A DNA stretch of 64,000 bases, from positions 1 to 64,000 of the forward strand of contig CAVQOH010000002.1 in the NCBI GenBank assembly GCA_963714405.1, read 5' to 3'. This stretch comes from JAZGGS01 sp963714405. Lineage in GTDB: Bacteria > Bacteroidota > Ignavibacteria > Ignavibacteriales > Ignavibacteriaceae. The translations under genes were made by a program, and so were the position numbers. Under the pieces are notes generated by a model, which had not been told where the DNA came from, searched no databases, and saw nothing but the letters and a program-made list of their open reading frames with translations. The first letter of the stretch is position 1. Every line of letters starts with the position of its first letter. This document shows positions 1 to 9,552 of this stretch, piece after piece.

Positions 1-1
1 G

Positions 2-1001
2 CATGTTAGTGTTGATTGTATAAAATGCCATAAGCTGGAAGATAAGAACGGGAAAGAATATCAATCATTTAAAAACATTCCGTTCTCAAGCTGCGCTTCC
101 TGCCATAGAGATGTTCATGAGGGAAGACTTGGCACAGATTGTAGATCATGCCATGTAACAACAAGTTTTAAATTGATTGACGGAAAAAAATTCGATCATA
201 ATAAAACTGATTTTCCTCTAATCGGTAAGCATGAAAAGGTTAATTGTAATACTTGCCACAACAAAACTCTAAGCAGATCTTTAGATGAGTATAAGTGTAC
301 AGATTGCCACGATGATTATCACAAGGGAGATTTCATTTCTGAAAATCAAACAGTAAGCTGCGAAATTTGTCACAACCAGTTTGGTTTCAGACCCTCATCT
401 TTCACAGTGGAAAGACATAATAAATTAAAATTTGATCTTAGAGGTGCGCATCTTGCCATCCCATGCCAATCTTGCCATTTTAAGGAGAATTAGTGGAAAT
501 TTAGCACAATGGACACAAATTGTACAGCTTGCCACAAAAATATACACGGTGAATCTTTACGGACAGAATTTTCACCAAATGGAAACTGTACAGAATGTCA
601 CAATATCGAAAAATGGAACACTATTAAATTTTGAGCATGATCGTACAAAATTCAAATTGGAAAAAAGGCATGCAGAGCTTACCTGTATTAAATGCCACAC
701 TAAAGAGGAAGGTGACAGCGATATGTTACTATTAAACAAACTTAAAAGAGAATGCGTTAGTTGTCATGATGATTTTCACCGCGGACAATTTGCTGAGTAT
801 GGAGAACAGGGTTGCGTAAAATGCCATTCACCTGATAGTTGGAAAGCAGATAAATTTGATCATAACGCAACAAGGTTTTCATTAAAAGGAGCACACCAAA
901 AAGTGGATTGTGCTAAATGCCATCCAAAAATTGAAAGAGATGGATATATTTTTATAAAATATAAAATTGAAGAGTTTAAATGCGCTTCCTGTCACTCATA
1001 A
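2..1001 (+). pseudogene. Disrupted, 5'-partial multiheme c-type cytochrome
   Basis: Reading frame 2 is open from the window edge and holds CxxCH heme motifs, then meets TAG at 491-493. The same frame continues with more CxxCH motifs (CTACH, CTECH) to about 630, where one extra T in a TTTT run forces a shift to frame 3, which runs to TAA at 999-1001. Across the stitched frames I count 14 CxxCH motifs, interspersed with the unit FDHNxTxFxLxGxH, the same unit seen in the next gene. The product would be an exported periplasmic or surface electron-transfer cytochrome. The gene continues upstream of the window, so no start or signal peptide is visible. Its last 22 bases overlap the start of the next cytochrome. 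It is either a decaying gene or carries two sequence errors. Confidence 0.75.
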
Positions 1002-3742
1002 TTTTTATAGTTGGAATAACTGTTAATATCTATTCTCAAGATCCTCATGGTGAGGATTTTGATTTGGATTGTGAAACTTGCCATGAAACCGAGAGTTGGC
1101 AGGTAGACCCAATGAAAATGGAATTTGATCATAGCAGTACAAAATTTGAATTAATCGGACAGCATCAAATAGCTGATTGTAGAAGCTGCCACTCTACTTT
1201 GGTTTTTGCTGCAAGCGATGATGATTGCAAAACCTGCCATACCGATTTACATAAAGGAACAGTTGGTAAAGATTGTGCAAAATGCCATACACCAAATTCC
1301 TGGATTGTACAGGATATAAACAACATTCACCAAACAGGAAGATTTCCTTTACTCGGTAAACATCTTGTTACAGATTGCGTTCAATGTCACAGCACGTATG
1401 TTGATTTAATTTTTGAACCTTTAAATACAGAATGCTACGATTGTCACTCCTCCGATTATCTTTCTACAAGTTCGCCAAATCATACTAATGCTGGTTTTTC
1501 AACTGATTGTCAGGATTGTCATCCTGTAAACTCTTTATCATGGTCTGCTATAAATGTAAATCACGAATTTTTTCCACTAGCTGGAGGACATAGTATTTCA
1601 GATTGTTTTGCATGCCATGAACAAGGTACAGGTTTTAGTGGATTAACCAGTGATTGTTATTCCTGTCACCAGCAGGATTATGAAAATGTTAATGATCCTA
1701 ATCATGTGCTTGGCAATTTTCCTACAGATTGTTCTCAATGCCATACGATAAATGCCTGGATTCCTGCCGCCATAGATCATAATGCCACTGCATTTCCACT
1801 AACAGGTAAACACATAAATGTTGATTGCTCACAGTGCCACTCAAATGGATATGCAGGAACGCCGACAGATTGTTATGCTTGCCATCAATCCGATTATGAA
1901 AATGTTAATGATCCAGATCATATTGCTGCAGGATTCTCCACTGATTGTTTAGAGTGCCACACAACTGCTGGTTGGGATGGTGCAAGTTTTGATCATAGTA
2001 TAACAGGATTTGAGTTAACGGGTGCTCATCTAAATGCAGATTGTGAGAGTTGCCACGCAAACGGATATACAGGAACACCTACAGATTGTTTTAGCTGCCA
2101 TGAAGGAAATTACAATAATACTTCCAATCCTAATCATATTGCAGCAAGTTTCCCAATTACTTGTGAAGATTGCCACACAACTTCTGCCTGGACACCAGCT
2201 TCTTTCGATCATGATGGACAATACTTTCCAATTTACACAGGGAAGCATGCTCAGGAATGGGCATCTTGTATTGATTGCCATAATGTTCCTTCAGATTATT
2301 CTGTATTCACCTGTATTGATTGCCATGAACATAATAAGCCGGATATGGATGATGCCCATAGTGAAGTTAACGGCTATATCTATGCAAGTGCTGAGTGCTT
2401 TGCATGCCATCCAAATGGTGAAAAAGTTGGTGCGTTTAATCATTCAAATTCTAATTTTCCTCTAACAGGTGCTCATACTACAATTGATTGTCAGGATTGC
2501 CACCAAACAGGTTATGCGGGAACACCACTGGAGTGCTTTGCATGTCATGAAACAGTTTTTAATGCTACTACAAATCCAAATCATCAGGCTTTAGCTTTAT
2601 CAACGGATTGTGAATCATGCCATTCCACGGAACCAAACTGGGAACCTGCTCAATTTCCTCAACACGATCAGGTTTTTGAATTGCTTGGAAGACACTTGGA
2701 GATTTCAAATGATTGTGATGCCTGCCATAATGGAGATTACAACAATACCCCATCTACCTGTTATGAGTGCCATACAGATGCTTATAATAATGCAACCAAT
2801 CCTGAACACGCTCCAGCAGGAATTTCTACGTTATGCGAAGATTGCCATAATTCTACAGCGTGGGTACCTTCGACTTTTGATCATGCTGCGACAGGATTTG
2901 AATTAGCTGGAGCACATTTAACCATTCAGTGTTCATCCTGCCATGAAGGAACAACAACTGGTTTACAATCAGATTGCTTTTCATGCCATCAGGATGAATA
3001 TAATTCAGCTCCTGATCATTTAACATTAAATTATCCGACTAATTGCGAAATTTGCCATAACTCAGTTGCCTGGAATGAAGTTACATTTGATCATGCAAAT
3101 ACAAATTTCCCATTAACAGGCGCTCATAGTTCAGTTGACTGCAATGACTGCCACAGTGGAGGATATACAGGAACTTCAACATTATGTTATGATTGCCATC
3201 AAACGGTGTATCAGCAAACAACAAACCCGAATCATGTCACATTATCATTTTCAACTGATTGCGATGATTGCCACACAACAGATCCGAACTGGGAACCGGC
3301 AACATTTCCAATTCATAACAATTATTTTGAATTACTAGGCGCACATGCCCAAATAAATAATTGCGATGATTGCCATAACGGAAATTATAACAGCACTCCA
3401 AATACATGTATGGGCTGTCATGAAAGTGATTATAATGGAGCCGGCGATCCTCCACATCAAATACTTGGTTTCTCTGAGGATTGTTTAATATGCCATAATA
3501 TGAACGGATGGGAACCGGCAACCTTTAATCATGGATTTTACCTGATCTCCAATGATCATAATGAAGTAAATTGTAATGAATGTCATTCAGAACCAAATTA
3601 TCAACCTCAATGTATGAGCTGCCACGAAGATGACTTTCTTGAAGAACACGACCCGGGTGATCCTACCGATTGCTGGAGCTGCCATACAACGTTTAATTGG
3701 GATACCGGATTAGGAAAATTTGAATTACAAAATGCGCATTAG
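980..3742 (+). CDS. Giant repeat multiheme cytochrome c with 37 CxxCH motifs
   Basis: The 920-residue product begins with a signal peptide (MRFLSLIIFIVGITVNIYSQ), which supports the ATG that overlaps the end of the upstream cytochrome. I count 37 CxxCH heme-attachment motifs. They are organised in about twelve units of 60-75 residues, each with about three hemes and the signature FDHxxTxFxLTGAH followed by DCxxCH, GYxGTPTDCxxCH and NPNH. The extra His in each unit are plausible axial ligands. Proteins like this act in periplasmic or extracellular electron transfer; the physiological partner here is unknown. The gene is followed after 3 bases by an outer-membrane barrel gene, suggesting co-transcription and a joint role at the outer membrane. 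Function beyond heme binding is inference. Confidence 0.92.
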   Translation: MRFLSLIIFIVGITVNIYSQDPHGEDFDLDCETCHETESWQVDPMKMEFDHSSTKFELIGQHQIADCRSCHSTLVFAASDDDCKTCHTDLHKGTVGKDCAKCHTPNSWIVQDINNIHQTGRFPLLGKHLVTDCVQCHSTYVDLIFEPLNTECYDCHSSDYLSTSSPNHTNAGFSTDCQDCHPVNSLSWSAINVNHEFFPLAGGHSISDCFACHEQGTGFSGLTSDCYSCHQQDYENVNDPNHVLGNFPTDCSQCHTINAWIPAAIDHNATAFPLTGKHINVDCSQCHSNGYAGTPTDCYACHQSDYENVNDPDHIAAGFSTDCLECHTTAGWDGASFDHSITGFELTGAHLNADCESCHANGYTGTPTDCFSCHEGNYNNTSNPNHIAASFPITCEDCHTTSAWTPASFDHDGQYFPIYTGKHAQEWASCIDCHNVPSDYSVFTCIDCHEHNKPDMDDAHSEVNGYIYASAECFACHPNGEKVGAFNHSNSNFPLTGAHTTIDCQDCHQTGYAGTPLECFACHETVFNATTNPNHQALALSTDCESCHSTEPNWEPAQFPQHDQVFELLGRHLEISNDCDACHNGDYNNTPSTCYECHTDAYNNATNPEHAPAGISTLCEDCHNSTAWVPSTFDHAATGFELAGAHLTIQCSSCHEGTTTGLQSDCFSCHQDEYNSAPDHLTLNYPTNCEICHNSVAWNEVTFDHANTNFPLTGAHSSVDCNDCHSGGYTGTSTLCYDCHQTVYQQTTNPNHVTLSFSTDCDDCHTTDPNWEPATFPIHNNYFELLGAHAQINNCDDCHNGNYNSTPNTCMGCHESDYNGAGDPPHQILGFSEDCLICHNMNGWEPATFNHGFYLISNDHNEVNCNECHSEPNYQPQCMSCHEDDFLEEHDPGDPTDCWSCHTTFNWDTGLGKFELQNAH

Positions 3743-3745
3743 CAG

Positions 3746-5350
3746 ATGAAGATTACACTAAAAATATTGTTAATGTTTATTTCAGTTAATTTGTTTGCTC
3801 AAAGTGAGCAGGATACTATTATTACAGGAACAGTAAGTTACATTTCTGCACAAAACGTCTATGTTAAATTTGATGATACAGAAGGTATAAATACTGGAGA
3901 TACATTATTTATAAAAGTAGGATCTGTTCTTAAACCTACAATTTTAGTAAATCACATTTCATCAACATCCTGTGCAGGTATTGCATTAAATGGGGCAGCT
4001 TTAAAAATAAATGATCCGCTTTATGCTTTAGTTGTATTAAATCTGAAAGAGGAAATAATTGAAGCTGATTCGAGTGGAGATTTATCGTTATTTGGAACTG
4101 TAGCTTATGAACCAGTTTTAAAAACCATTGAACCGGAATTTGAATCAAATATTTCAGGAAAATTTTCTATTCAATCATTTTCAAATTTTTCAAACAGCGG
4201 AAATGATTATAGCTACCAGCGATGGCGATACTTATCCAAATTAAATGCTGATTATATTGGAAATTCAGGTTTTTCTTACTCACACTACATTAATTTTGCA
4301 TATCGTGCGGATGAGTGGAAACAGATCAGCACTAAACCTGGCGAAGCATTTCGTGTTTATGATCTTTCACTAAAGTATAACTTTAGCAAATCATCTAAGC
4401 TGATACTTGGAAGGCATCTCAATAGTAAAATATCAAATATAAGTGCAGTTGATGGTTTGCAATATCATCAATCATTTTCTGATTGGTCATTCGGGTTGGT
4501 TGTAGGATCGCGTCCGGATTTTTCAAATAATATGAATGTAAATACAAAATTATTTGAGTACGGTGCGTACATAAATAAAATTGATTCCGTTAGTAACGGC
4601 ATAATGGATAACACTTTTGCTTACTTTGAACAAACTAACAATTCTAAGACCGATCGCAGGTTTATTTATTTGCAGCACAGTAATTCACTTATTCTTAATA
4701 CACGAATTTTTCTTTCAACGGAAATTGATCTCTTTAAGAAGGAACTTGGGGTAGGCAAAGGAGATTTTTCACTTACCAGTTTATTCATTTCAACTAACAT
4801 AAGACCCAGCAAAATATTTTCACTTTATCTTTCCTATGATGCAAGGAAGAATGTAATTTATTACGAAACTTTTAAGAGTTTTGCTGACAGCATTTTTGAA
4901 AACGAAACACGCCAGGGATTTAGAGCAAGATTAACTTTAAAACCAATCGGACGCCTTTATATTGGAACAAATTATGGTTACAGATTTCGACCCGGTGATG
5001 TAAAACCATCTCATAATTACGGAGGTTATGCAACTTATTCATCCATTCCTTTTGTTGATTTAAGCTCCACGCTTTCTTTTACAAAATTAAAAACAAATTA
5101 TATTGATGGTGATATTTGGGGAATAAGATTTTTAAAACCTATAGTTTATGGATTAGATTTATCTTTAATGTTCAGGCATACAAGGTATAAATTCTCATCA
5201 AATATTGATGATCTGCAGCAGCGCTCGCTTTATATTGATTTGATGATTTCAGCTCTAAGACCTGTTTCAATAAACCTTGCATACGAAGGAATATTTGAAT
5301 CTAAAAGAACATCAGGAAGATTTTTAATGAATCTTTCTCTGAGATTTTAA
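3746..5350 (+). CDS. Outer-membrane beta-barrel protein, possible cytochrome partner
   Basis: The 534-residue product has a clear signal peptide (MKITLKILLMFISVNLFAQ). Residues about 22-100 form a small beta-rich domain with 'INTGDTLFI', resembling SH3-like barrels of cell-envelope proteins. The rest alternates aromatic and polar residues as in an outer-membrane barrel and ends in 'FLMNLSLRF', with the terminal Phe typical of BamA substrates. It starts 3 bases after the 37-heme cytochrome, so the two are almost certainly one transcript. By analogy with porin-cytochrome complexes it might hold a cytochrome across the outer membrane, but I see no sequence likeness to MtrB or other named families. 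Confidence is high for gene and location, low for role. Confidence 0.8.
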   Translation: MKITLKILLMFISVNLFAQSEQDTIITGTVSYISAQNVYVKFDDTEGINTGDTLFIKVGSVLKPTILVNHISSTSCAGIALNGAALKINDPLYALVVLNLKEEIIEADSSGDLSLFGTVAYEPVLKTIEPEFESNISGKFSIQSFSNFSNSGNDYSYQRWRYLSKLNADYIGNSGFSYSHYINFAYRADEWKQISTKPGEAFRVYDLSLKYNFSKSSKLILGRHLNSKISNISAVDGLQYHQSFSDWSFGLVVGSRPDFSNNMNVNTKLFEYGAYINKIDSVSNGIMDNTFAYFEQTNNSKTDRRFIYLQHSNSLILNTRIFLSTEIDLFKKELGVGKGDFSLTSLFISTNIRPSKIFSLYLSYDARKNVIYYETFKSFADSIFENETRQGFRARLTLKPIGRLYIGTNYGYRFRPGDVKPSHNYGGYATYSSIPFVDLSSTLSFTKLKTNYIDGDIWGIRFLKPIVYGLDLSLMFRHTRYKFSSNIDDLQQRSLYIDLMISALRPVSINLAYEGIFESKRTSGRFLMNLSLRF

Positions 5351-5377
5351 TCTTGCTACTTAATTTGGCTTCTAAAA

Positions 5378-5407
5378 GAAGCCGATCTCCATCTAGAAAT
5401 CGGCTTC
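5378..5407. terminator. Convergent rho-independent-type hairpin
   Basis: A perfect 9-bp inverted repeat, GAAGCCGAT with ATCGGCTTC, encloses a 12-base loop. It lies between two convergent genes, so it can serve both strands. The T-runs after it are short. Confidence 0.7.
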
Positions 5408-5427
5408 ATTTCAAGTTTGATAAATTC

Positions 5428-7347
5428 CTACTTCAATAAAATCATTTTCTTTGTTTGTTTAAATGCTGCTGTAATAATTGTGTAGTAATAAACGCCACTC
5501 GATAGAGCTGCTGCATCAAAGATAACTGAATGTTTTCCAGCTTCCATTTGCTCATCAATTAGAGTTGCTATTTCCCTTCCCATAACATCAAATATTTTTA
5601 AAGTAACATTTGCTCTACCTGGTATTGAAAAATTAATTTGAGTTATTGGATTAAACGGGTTAGGATAATTTTGTTCTAATTTAAATTCGAATGGAGCAAG
5701 ATTTTCTACACGTACTACATCGCTGAACGAATAACTTCCATCAAAATTAATTTGTTTTAACCTATATTCTAAAGTACTTGCATTTATTCCATTTATATCA
5801 TCAACAAAACAATAATGCTGTGGCTCTGTGGTTGTGCCAATGCCATTTCTATAACCTATTAATAACCATTCATCAACTTTTTCTTCATTTAATGATCTTC
5901 TAAAAATCTCAAATTGCATGTTGTTAGTTTCTGTAGCAGTTACCCACTCAAGTGTGATATTTGCACCTTGCTGCACTGCAGTAAAAGATGTCAGCTCAAC
6001 AGGAACTTGATTATCATCATCAGTTAATGCTTTAATACATAAGTTTGCAGTACCGGCCGGCCAGGGAGGATCTTCGTAATAATACATATCCTGCCATTGA
6101 GCACCATCCCAGTAAAAACTTTCATCAGGATTTGCAGTGGAATTAACAATTGTTAAGTATGCATCTGTAACCAGTAAAACAGGAACTTCAGAAGTTCTAT
6201 CGAACGGCTGCCCACCCCTGGAAAGATTAAGATAAACATAGAAATCATTTCCTTCCGCAAGTGAAACAGGTGAAGTTAAATCAACCGTATAAAATCCTGT
6301 AAATTGTGAATAACCACTTTGAGAAACTAATTCATCCAGCAATTGCCCGTTTGAAAAAGTATCATAAACTTTTATGGTATAATTAACACTATCTGCTGAT
6401 GTAAAAAAGCTCACAGCTCTTAACAACTCATCTTTCCCTGCTGTAAATACATTAAATCCTTCTTCACAATCCTCTTTAGTGGCTCTCCAGCCATGATAAT
6501 CATGGTAATAAACATTATCATACTGAAGCGGTTCAACATCTTTAAAAGTGATAGCACCCATTTCAATATTTTTTCCGCAATGTTTATCGTAATAAGAAAT
6601 CCAGAAATATCCATCTAAGCCCCAACCATCTCCCCAGCTATTTTTAACTAACCAGGCACCGGGCTGCGGAGCTTGGGTAACTTTGTTATCATCCCAGCCA
6701 ACTATAGAAACTGCATGATTTGGATCATCAGTTGTATTTGGAGGTTGATAATGAATAAAATTTTGAATATAAGAGTTTGAATAACACATACACGTTCCCA
6801 TAACGCCATAATCCATTATCATTTGCTTAAGTGTGTTGATGTTACTCAAATCTTCATAAGTATTCAGCCAGTAAATTTCTCTTGGGTAGTAATAATGCCA
6901 GCTTGTATCAAATTGCAGCGGAGGGGTGTTGTATGATTGTCCATCAATATCTCTAACAGCTCCTTCAAATCTTGAAAGATATGCAGAGGAAACAAGGTAA
7001 TCCCCTCCCTGATGAACAACTAATCCGTTACCAGTTGGAGGATCTAAATCACCATTATAATGCTGATTAAATCCATTCCACCAATCAAGATGGTATTCTG
7101 CTAAATTTGGTTCACCCGTTTCACCATTATTCGCCCAGGCTCCGGTCATCAAAAGATTTCCTTCCATAGCAGCCATTGTTCCATGAGTCCAGCAAGTTCC
7201 ACCTTGTTGAGATTTTACGGAAGTTACATAATTATTTCCGTTTACATCTCTTAGATCAAAAGTGGTTGGAGGTGTTGTTTGTGCGAAATTTTTTATACCA
7301 AAAAGAATAAAGAGTATCAGTGCGATTGAAAAAATATGCAATTTCAT
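5428..7347 (-). CDS. Secreted C1-family (papain-like) cysteine protease with T9SS sorting domain
   Basis: The 639-residue protein has a signal peptide ending near 'NFAQ'. A papain-type domain follows: nucleophile Cys52 in GGTCWTHG, His211 in DPNHAVSIVGWDD and Asn236 in VKNSWGDGWG, so the catalytic set is complete. There is almost no propeptide between the signal peptide and the 'FDLRD' start of the mature fold. Residues about 450-550 look like a fibronectin-type beta domain ('VELTSFTA'). The final 80 residues are a type A T9SS sorting domain (NYPNPFNPITQI, ending KKMILLK). It should be exported, moved across the outer membrane by T9SS and released or anchored. A GGAG ribosome site precedes the ATG. 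It stands alone as a transcription unit. Confidence 0.93.
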   Translation of the reverse strand: MKLHIFSIALILFILFGIKNFAQTTPPTTFDLRDVNGNNYVTSVKSQQGGTCWTHGTMAAMEGNLLMTGAWANNGETGEPNLAEYHLDWWNGFNQHYNGDLDPPTGNGLVVHQGGDYLVSSAYLSRFEGAVRDIDGQSYNTPPLQFDTSWHYYYPREIYWLNTYEDLSNINTLKQMIMDYGVMGTCMCYSNSYIQNFIHYQPPNTTDDPNHAVSIVGWDDNKVTQAPQPGAWLVKNSWGDGWGLDGYFWISYYDKHCGKNIEMGAITFKDVEPLQYDNVYYHDYHGWRATKEDCEEGFNVFTAGKDELLRAVSFFTSADSVNYTIKVYDTFSNGQLLDELVSQSGYSQFTGFYTVDLTSPVSLAEGNDFYVYLNLSRGGQPFDRTSEVPVLLVTDAYLTIVNSTANPDESFYWDGAQWQDMYYYEDPPWPAGTANLCIKALTDDDNQVPVELTSFTAVQQGANITLEWVTATETNNMQFEIFRRSLNEEKVDEWLLIGYRNGIGTTTEPQHYCFVDDINGINASTLEYRLKQINFDGSYSFSDVVRVENLAPFEFKLEQNYPNPFNPITQINFSIPGRANVTLKIFDVMGREIATLIDEQMEAGKHSVIFDAAALSSGVYYYTIITAAFKQTKKMILLK

Positions 7348-7559
7348 GATTACTCCGAATTATTTTTATTTTAAAAAATAATTTAATTAAAATTAAAGAA
7401 AAGAATTGATAATGTTTAGCCTTCTACAGAAAGACTTGATGTTTAGCAATTGTGTTTAATGGAGTAAATAGAATGATAGAAAAGTCACACAGCAGAATGA
7501 ATTACTAAGCAGAAATTAGGAAACAAAATGAACGATAAAATTTTTATAGAATATACTGC

Positions 7560-8780
7560 TTAATTTGTAACCTCAAAGCCAATAGAATTTATACCATCCT
7601 TTAATAATGGAAGAATGCGATGGATTTGTTCTTCAACTGGAAATTGAGAATGAGAAACAACATGCTCAATAACCCGGAGGTGTTCTTTTGCAGAAAAAGA
7701 CCAATTGAATAGTAATGAATTTTTTATACCTTTATTTATCATTTCGTTTCTTAAGGCAGTATTATTGAGTACATTTAATATTCCATCAGCTATTTCAGAA
7801 TGGTTATAAGGATTTACATAATACGCAGCATCACCACAAACCTCTGGCAGACTTGAGTTATTTGAAGCAATAACCGGACAACCGCAAGCCATTGCTTCAA
7901 CAGGAGGCAAACCAAATCCTTCGTAAAGCGAAACATATAAAAATAATGATGCATTTCGCATTAATCTGCATTTTTCATCTTCAGTAATATTCTTTTTGAA
8001 TATAATTTTATTTACTGTGCTCTCTTTTAAATTAGCTAAATGGATTTCTTTTTTAAATTCGTTTTCATCACTGCCTACTATTAAAAGATTTTGTTCAATT
8101 TTTGATGAGATAAAATCGTAAGCTTTTAAAATGCCTTGCACATTTTTCATCCTATTTACTCTTCCAAGATAAAGGATGAATTTATCTTCTCCTTTGCTTT
8201 GAAAATTTTTCATAATCAATTTTAAAGTGTTTGCGCCATTATGAATATATTTTATTCTTTCGTTTGGTAATTGATAAATCTTTTTAAGGAGTTCTTTTGA
8301 ATGCTCAGAGGGAGTTAATACAAATCGTGTATATTTTAATCCGTATTTAAGAATAAGTTTAAAATATAAATACTGTTTTTTATGATATCGTGGAAAAAGC
8401 AAAGGAATAATATCATGAATTGTTACAACCTGGTTTTTGCGGAAGAAATTTATTTCCAATTGGCTTGTATTATATTGTAAATGCCTCCAATGTTTTAATG
8501 ATATTAAATTTGAATAAATTAATCTTAGGACATGTCCTTTAAATCTTCTATCAGGAGAAATGAGAGAAGAAACCCATTTTAATTTGAAATTTTCTGGAAA
8601 TTCAATTTTATCAATTTGTTCTTTACAACTTTTATTTAAATATACAATGAAGTTTAGATCAGTTTGAAGTTTTGTTAACTCCTTCAAAATATTTAGCGAA
8701 TAAACACCAATTCCATGATATTTATATCCAATATTTGTTGCATTTACAACTACTGTATTTGATTTGCTGTTTACTTCCAT
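7560..8780 (-). CDS. Glycosyltransferase family 4
   Basis: The 406-residue protein shows the GT4 (GT-B fold) signature: a glycine-rich N-terminal loop (YHGIGVYSLNIL) and the C-terminal nucleotide-sugar site EGFGLPPVE (E-x7-E) followed by MACGCPVIASN. It should add a sugar from a nucleotide-sugar donor to a growing glycan on the cytoplasmic face of the membrane; donor and acceptor cannot be told from sequence. A strong GGAGG precedes the start. It is the last gene of the minus-strand polysaccharide operon, 13 bases after the ABC ATPase gene, so its substrate is probably the glycan exported by that transporter. Confidence 0.93.
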   Translation of the reverse strand: MEVNSKSNTVVVNATNIGYKYHGIGVYSLNILKELTKLQTDLNFIVYLNKSCKEQIDKIEFPENFKLKWVSSLISPDRRFKGHVLRLIYSNLISLKHWRHLQYNTSQLEINFFRKNQVVTIHDIIPLLFPRYHKKQYLYFKLILKYGLKYTRFVLTPSEHSKELLKKIYQLPNERIKYIHNGANTLKLIMKNFQSKGEDKFILYLGRVNRMKNVQGILKAYDFISSKIEQNLLIVGSDENEFKKEIHLANLKESTVNKIIFKKNITEDEKCRLMRNASLFLYVSLYEGFGLPPVEAMACGCPVIASNNSSLPEVCGDAAYYVNPYNHSEIADGILNVLNNTALRNEMINKGIKNSLLFNWSFSAKEHLRVIEHVVSHSQFPVEEQIHRILPLLKDGINSIGFEVTN

Positions 8781-8793
8781 TTTGCATTCCTCC

Positions 8794-9552
8794 TTAATTC
8801 ATCTCTACCAGTTTTAATGGAACATCAGAATTTCTAAAACTTGCAGCTACTTCGTATGGATCTCCATCCATAATTAATCTTCCTGCTTCAAGCCAAATCA
8901 GGCGATCACATTGTTCCACCATAAAATCAATGTTATGCGAAACAAAAACTGTTGTAGTTCCCTTGGCCATCAATCTTTGCATCCTTACCATGCTTTTTCT
9001 CATAAAGAATTCATCTCCAACTCCAAATATTTCATCTACCAAAAGCACCTCCGGATTAATTTCCGTAGCAATTGCAAATGCCAGGCGTGCATACATACCT
9101 GATGAATAATTTTTTACAGGTTCATCCATAAAATTTTCAAGCTCCGCAAATTTTATGATGTTATCCATTCTGTGTTTCATTTCGTCTAAAGAGTACCCTA
9201 AAAGCAGCCCTGCGAGCAAGCAGTTTTCTCTTCCAGAAAGATCTGCCTGGAAACCAATTCCGAGCTCGAGCAATGGAACAATCACTTTATTATTATTTCT
9301 TCTAACAGTTCCTTTAACAGGATAAATAACTTTAGCAAGTACTTTAAGTAAAGTTGATTTTCCTGCTCCATTTTTTCCAATTATCCCAATATGTTCACCT
9401 TCATTAATTTCAAGTGAAATATTATTCAATGCTTTTAACTTTGGAACACGTTTACGTTTTAATATAGCTCCAATTGATGAACGTAAGCTAAGCTCCGTTA
9501 ATGAGTGGCGAGTAAACTCAACGCATATATTATTTAAAGAGAAGATTTTCAT
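8794..9552 (-). CDS. Polysaccharide/O-antigen ABC transporter ATPase (Wzt/TagH-like), short form
   Basis: The 252-residue ATPase has Walker A GKNGAGKST, signature SSGMYARLAFA, Walker B EVLLVDEIFGVGD and the switch His in VFVSHN. Similarity pattern and partner match the Wzt/TagH/KpsT group, which powers export of undecaprenyl-linked polysaccharide across the inner membrane. At about 250 residues it lacks the extra C-terminal carbohydrate-binding domain of long Wzt proteins such as the E. coli O9a type. The ATG overlaps the permease stop by one base (TAATG), giving tight translational coupling. A related-looking beta domain sits instead on the methyltransferase two genes upstream. Confidence 0.93.
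   Translation of the reverse strand: MKIFSLNNICVEFTRHSLTELSLRSSIGAILKRKRVPKLKALNNISLEINEGEHIGIIGKNGAGKSTLLKVLAKVIYPVKGTVRRNNNKVIVPLLELGIGFQADLSGRENCLLAGLLLGYSLDEMKHRMDNIIKFAELENFMDEPVKNYSSGMYARLAFAIATEINPEVLLVDEIFGVGDEFFMRKSMVRMQRLMAKGTTTVFVSHNIDFMVEQCDRLIWLEAGRLIMDGDPYEVAASFRNSDVPLKLVEMN

Noticed and set aside
491..493. TAG as a recoded or read-through codon in the cytochrome
   Set aside because: The other genes in the window use TAG as an ordinary stop in places, and the same gene also has an indel, so error or decay is simpler.
432..600. Start of a separate open frame at 432 running toward 1001
   Set aside because: Its first 65 residues show no heme motif, while the overlapping frame 2 does. 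The start is an artefact of the frameshift in the cytochrome gene.
1000..3740. Regularly spaced DNA repeats that could be mistaken for a CRISPR or minisatellite
   Set aside because: They encode the repeating heme units of the 37-heme cytochrome, in one continuous frame, with no conserved short repeat and unique spacers.
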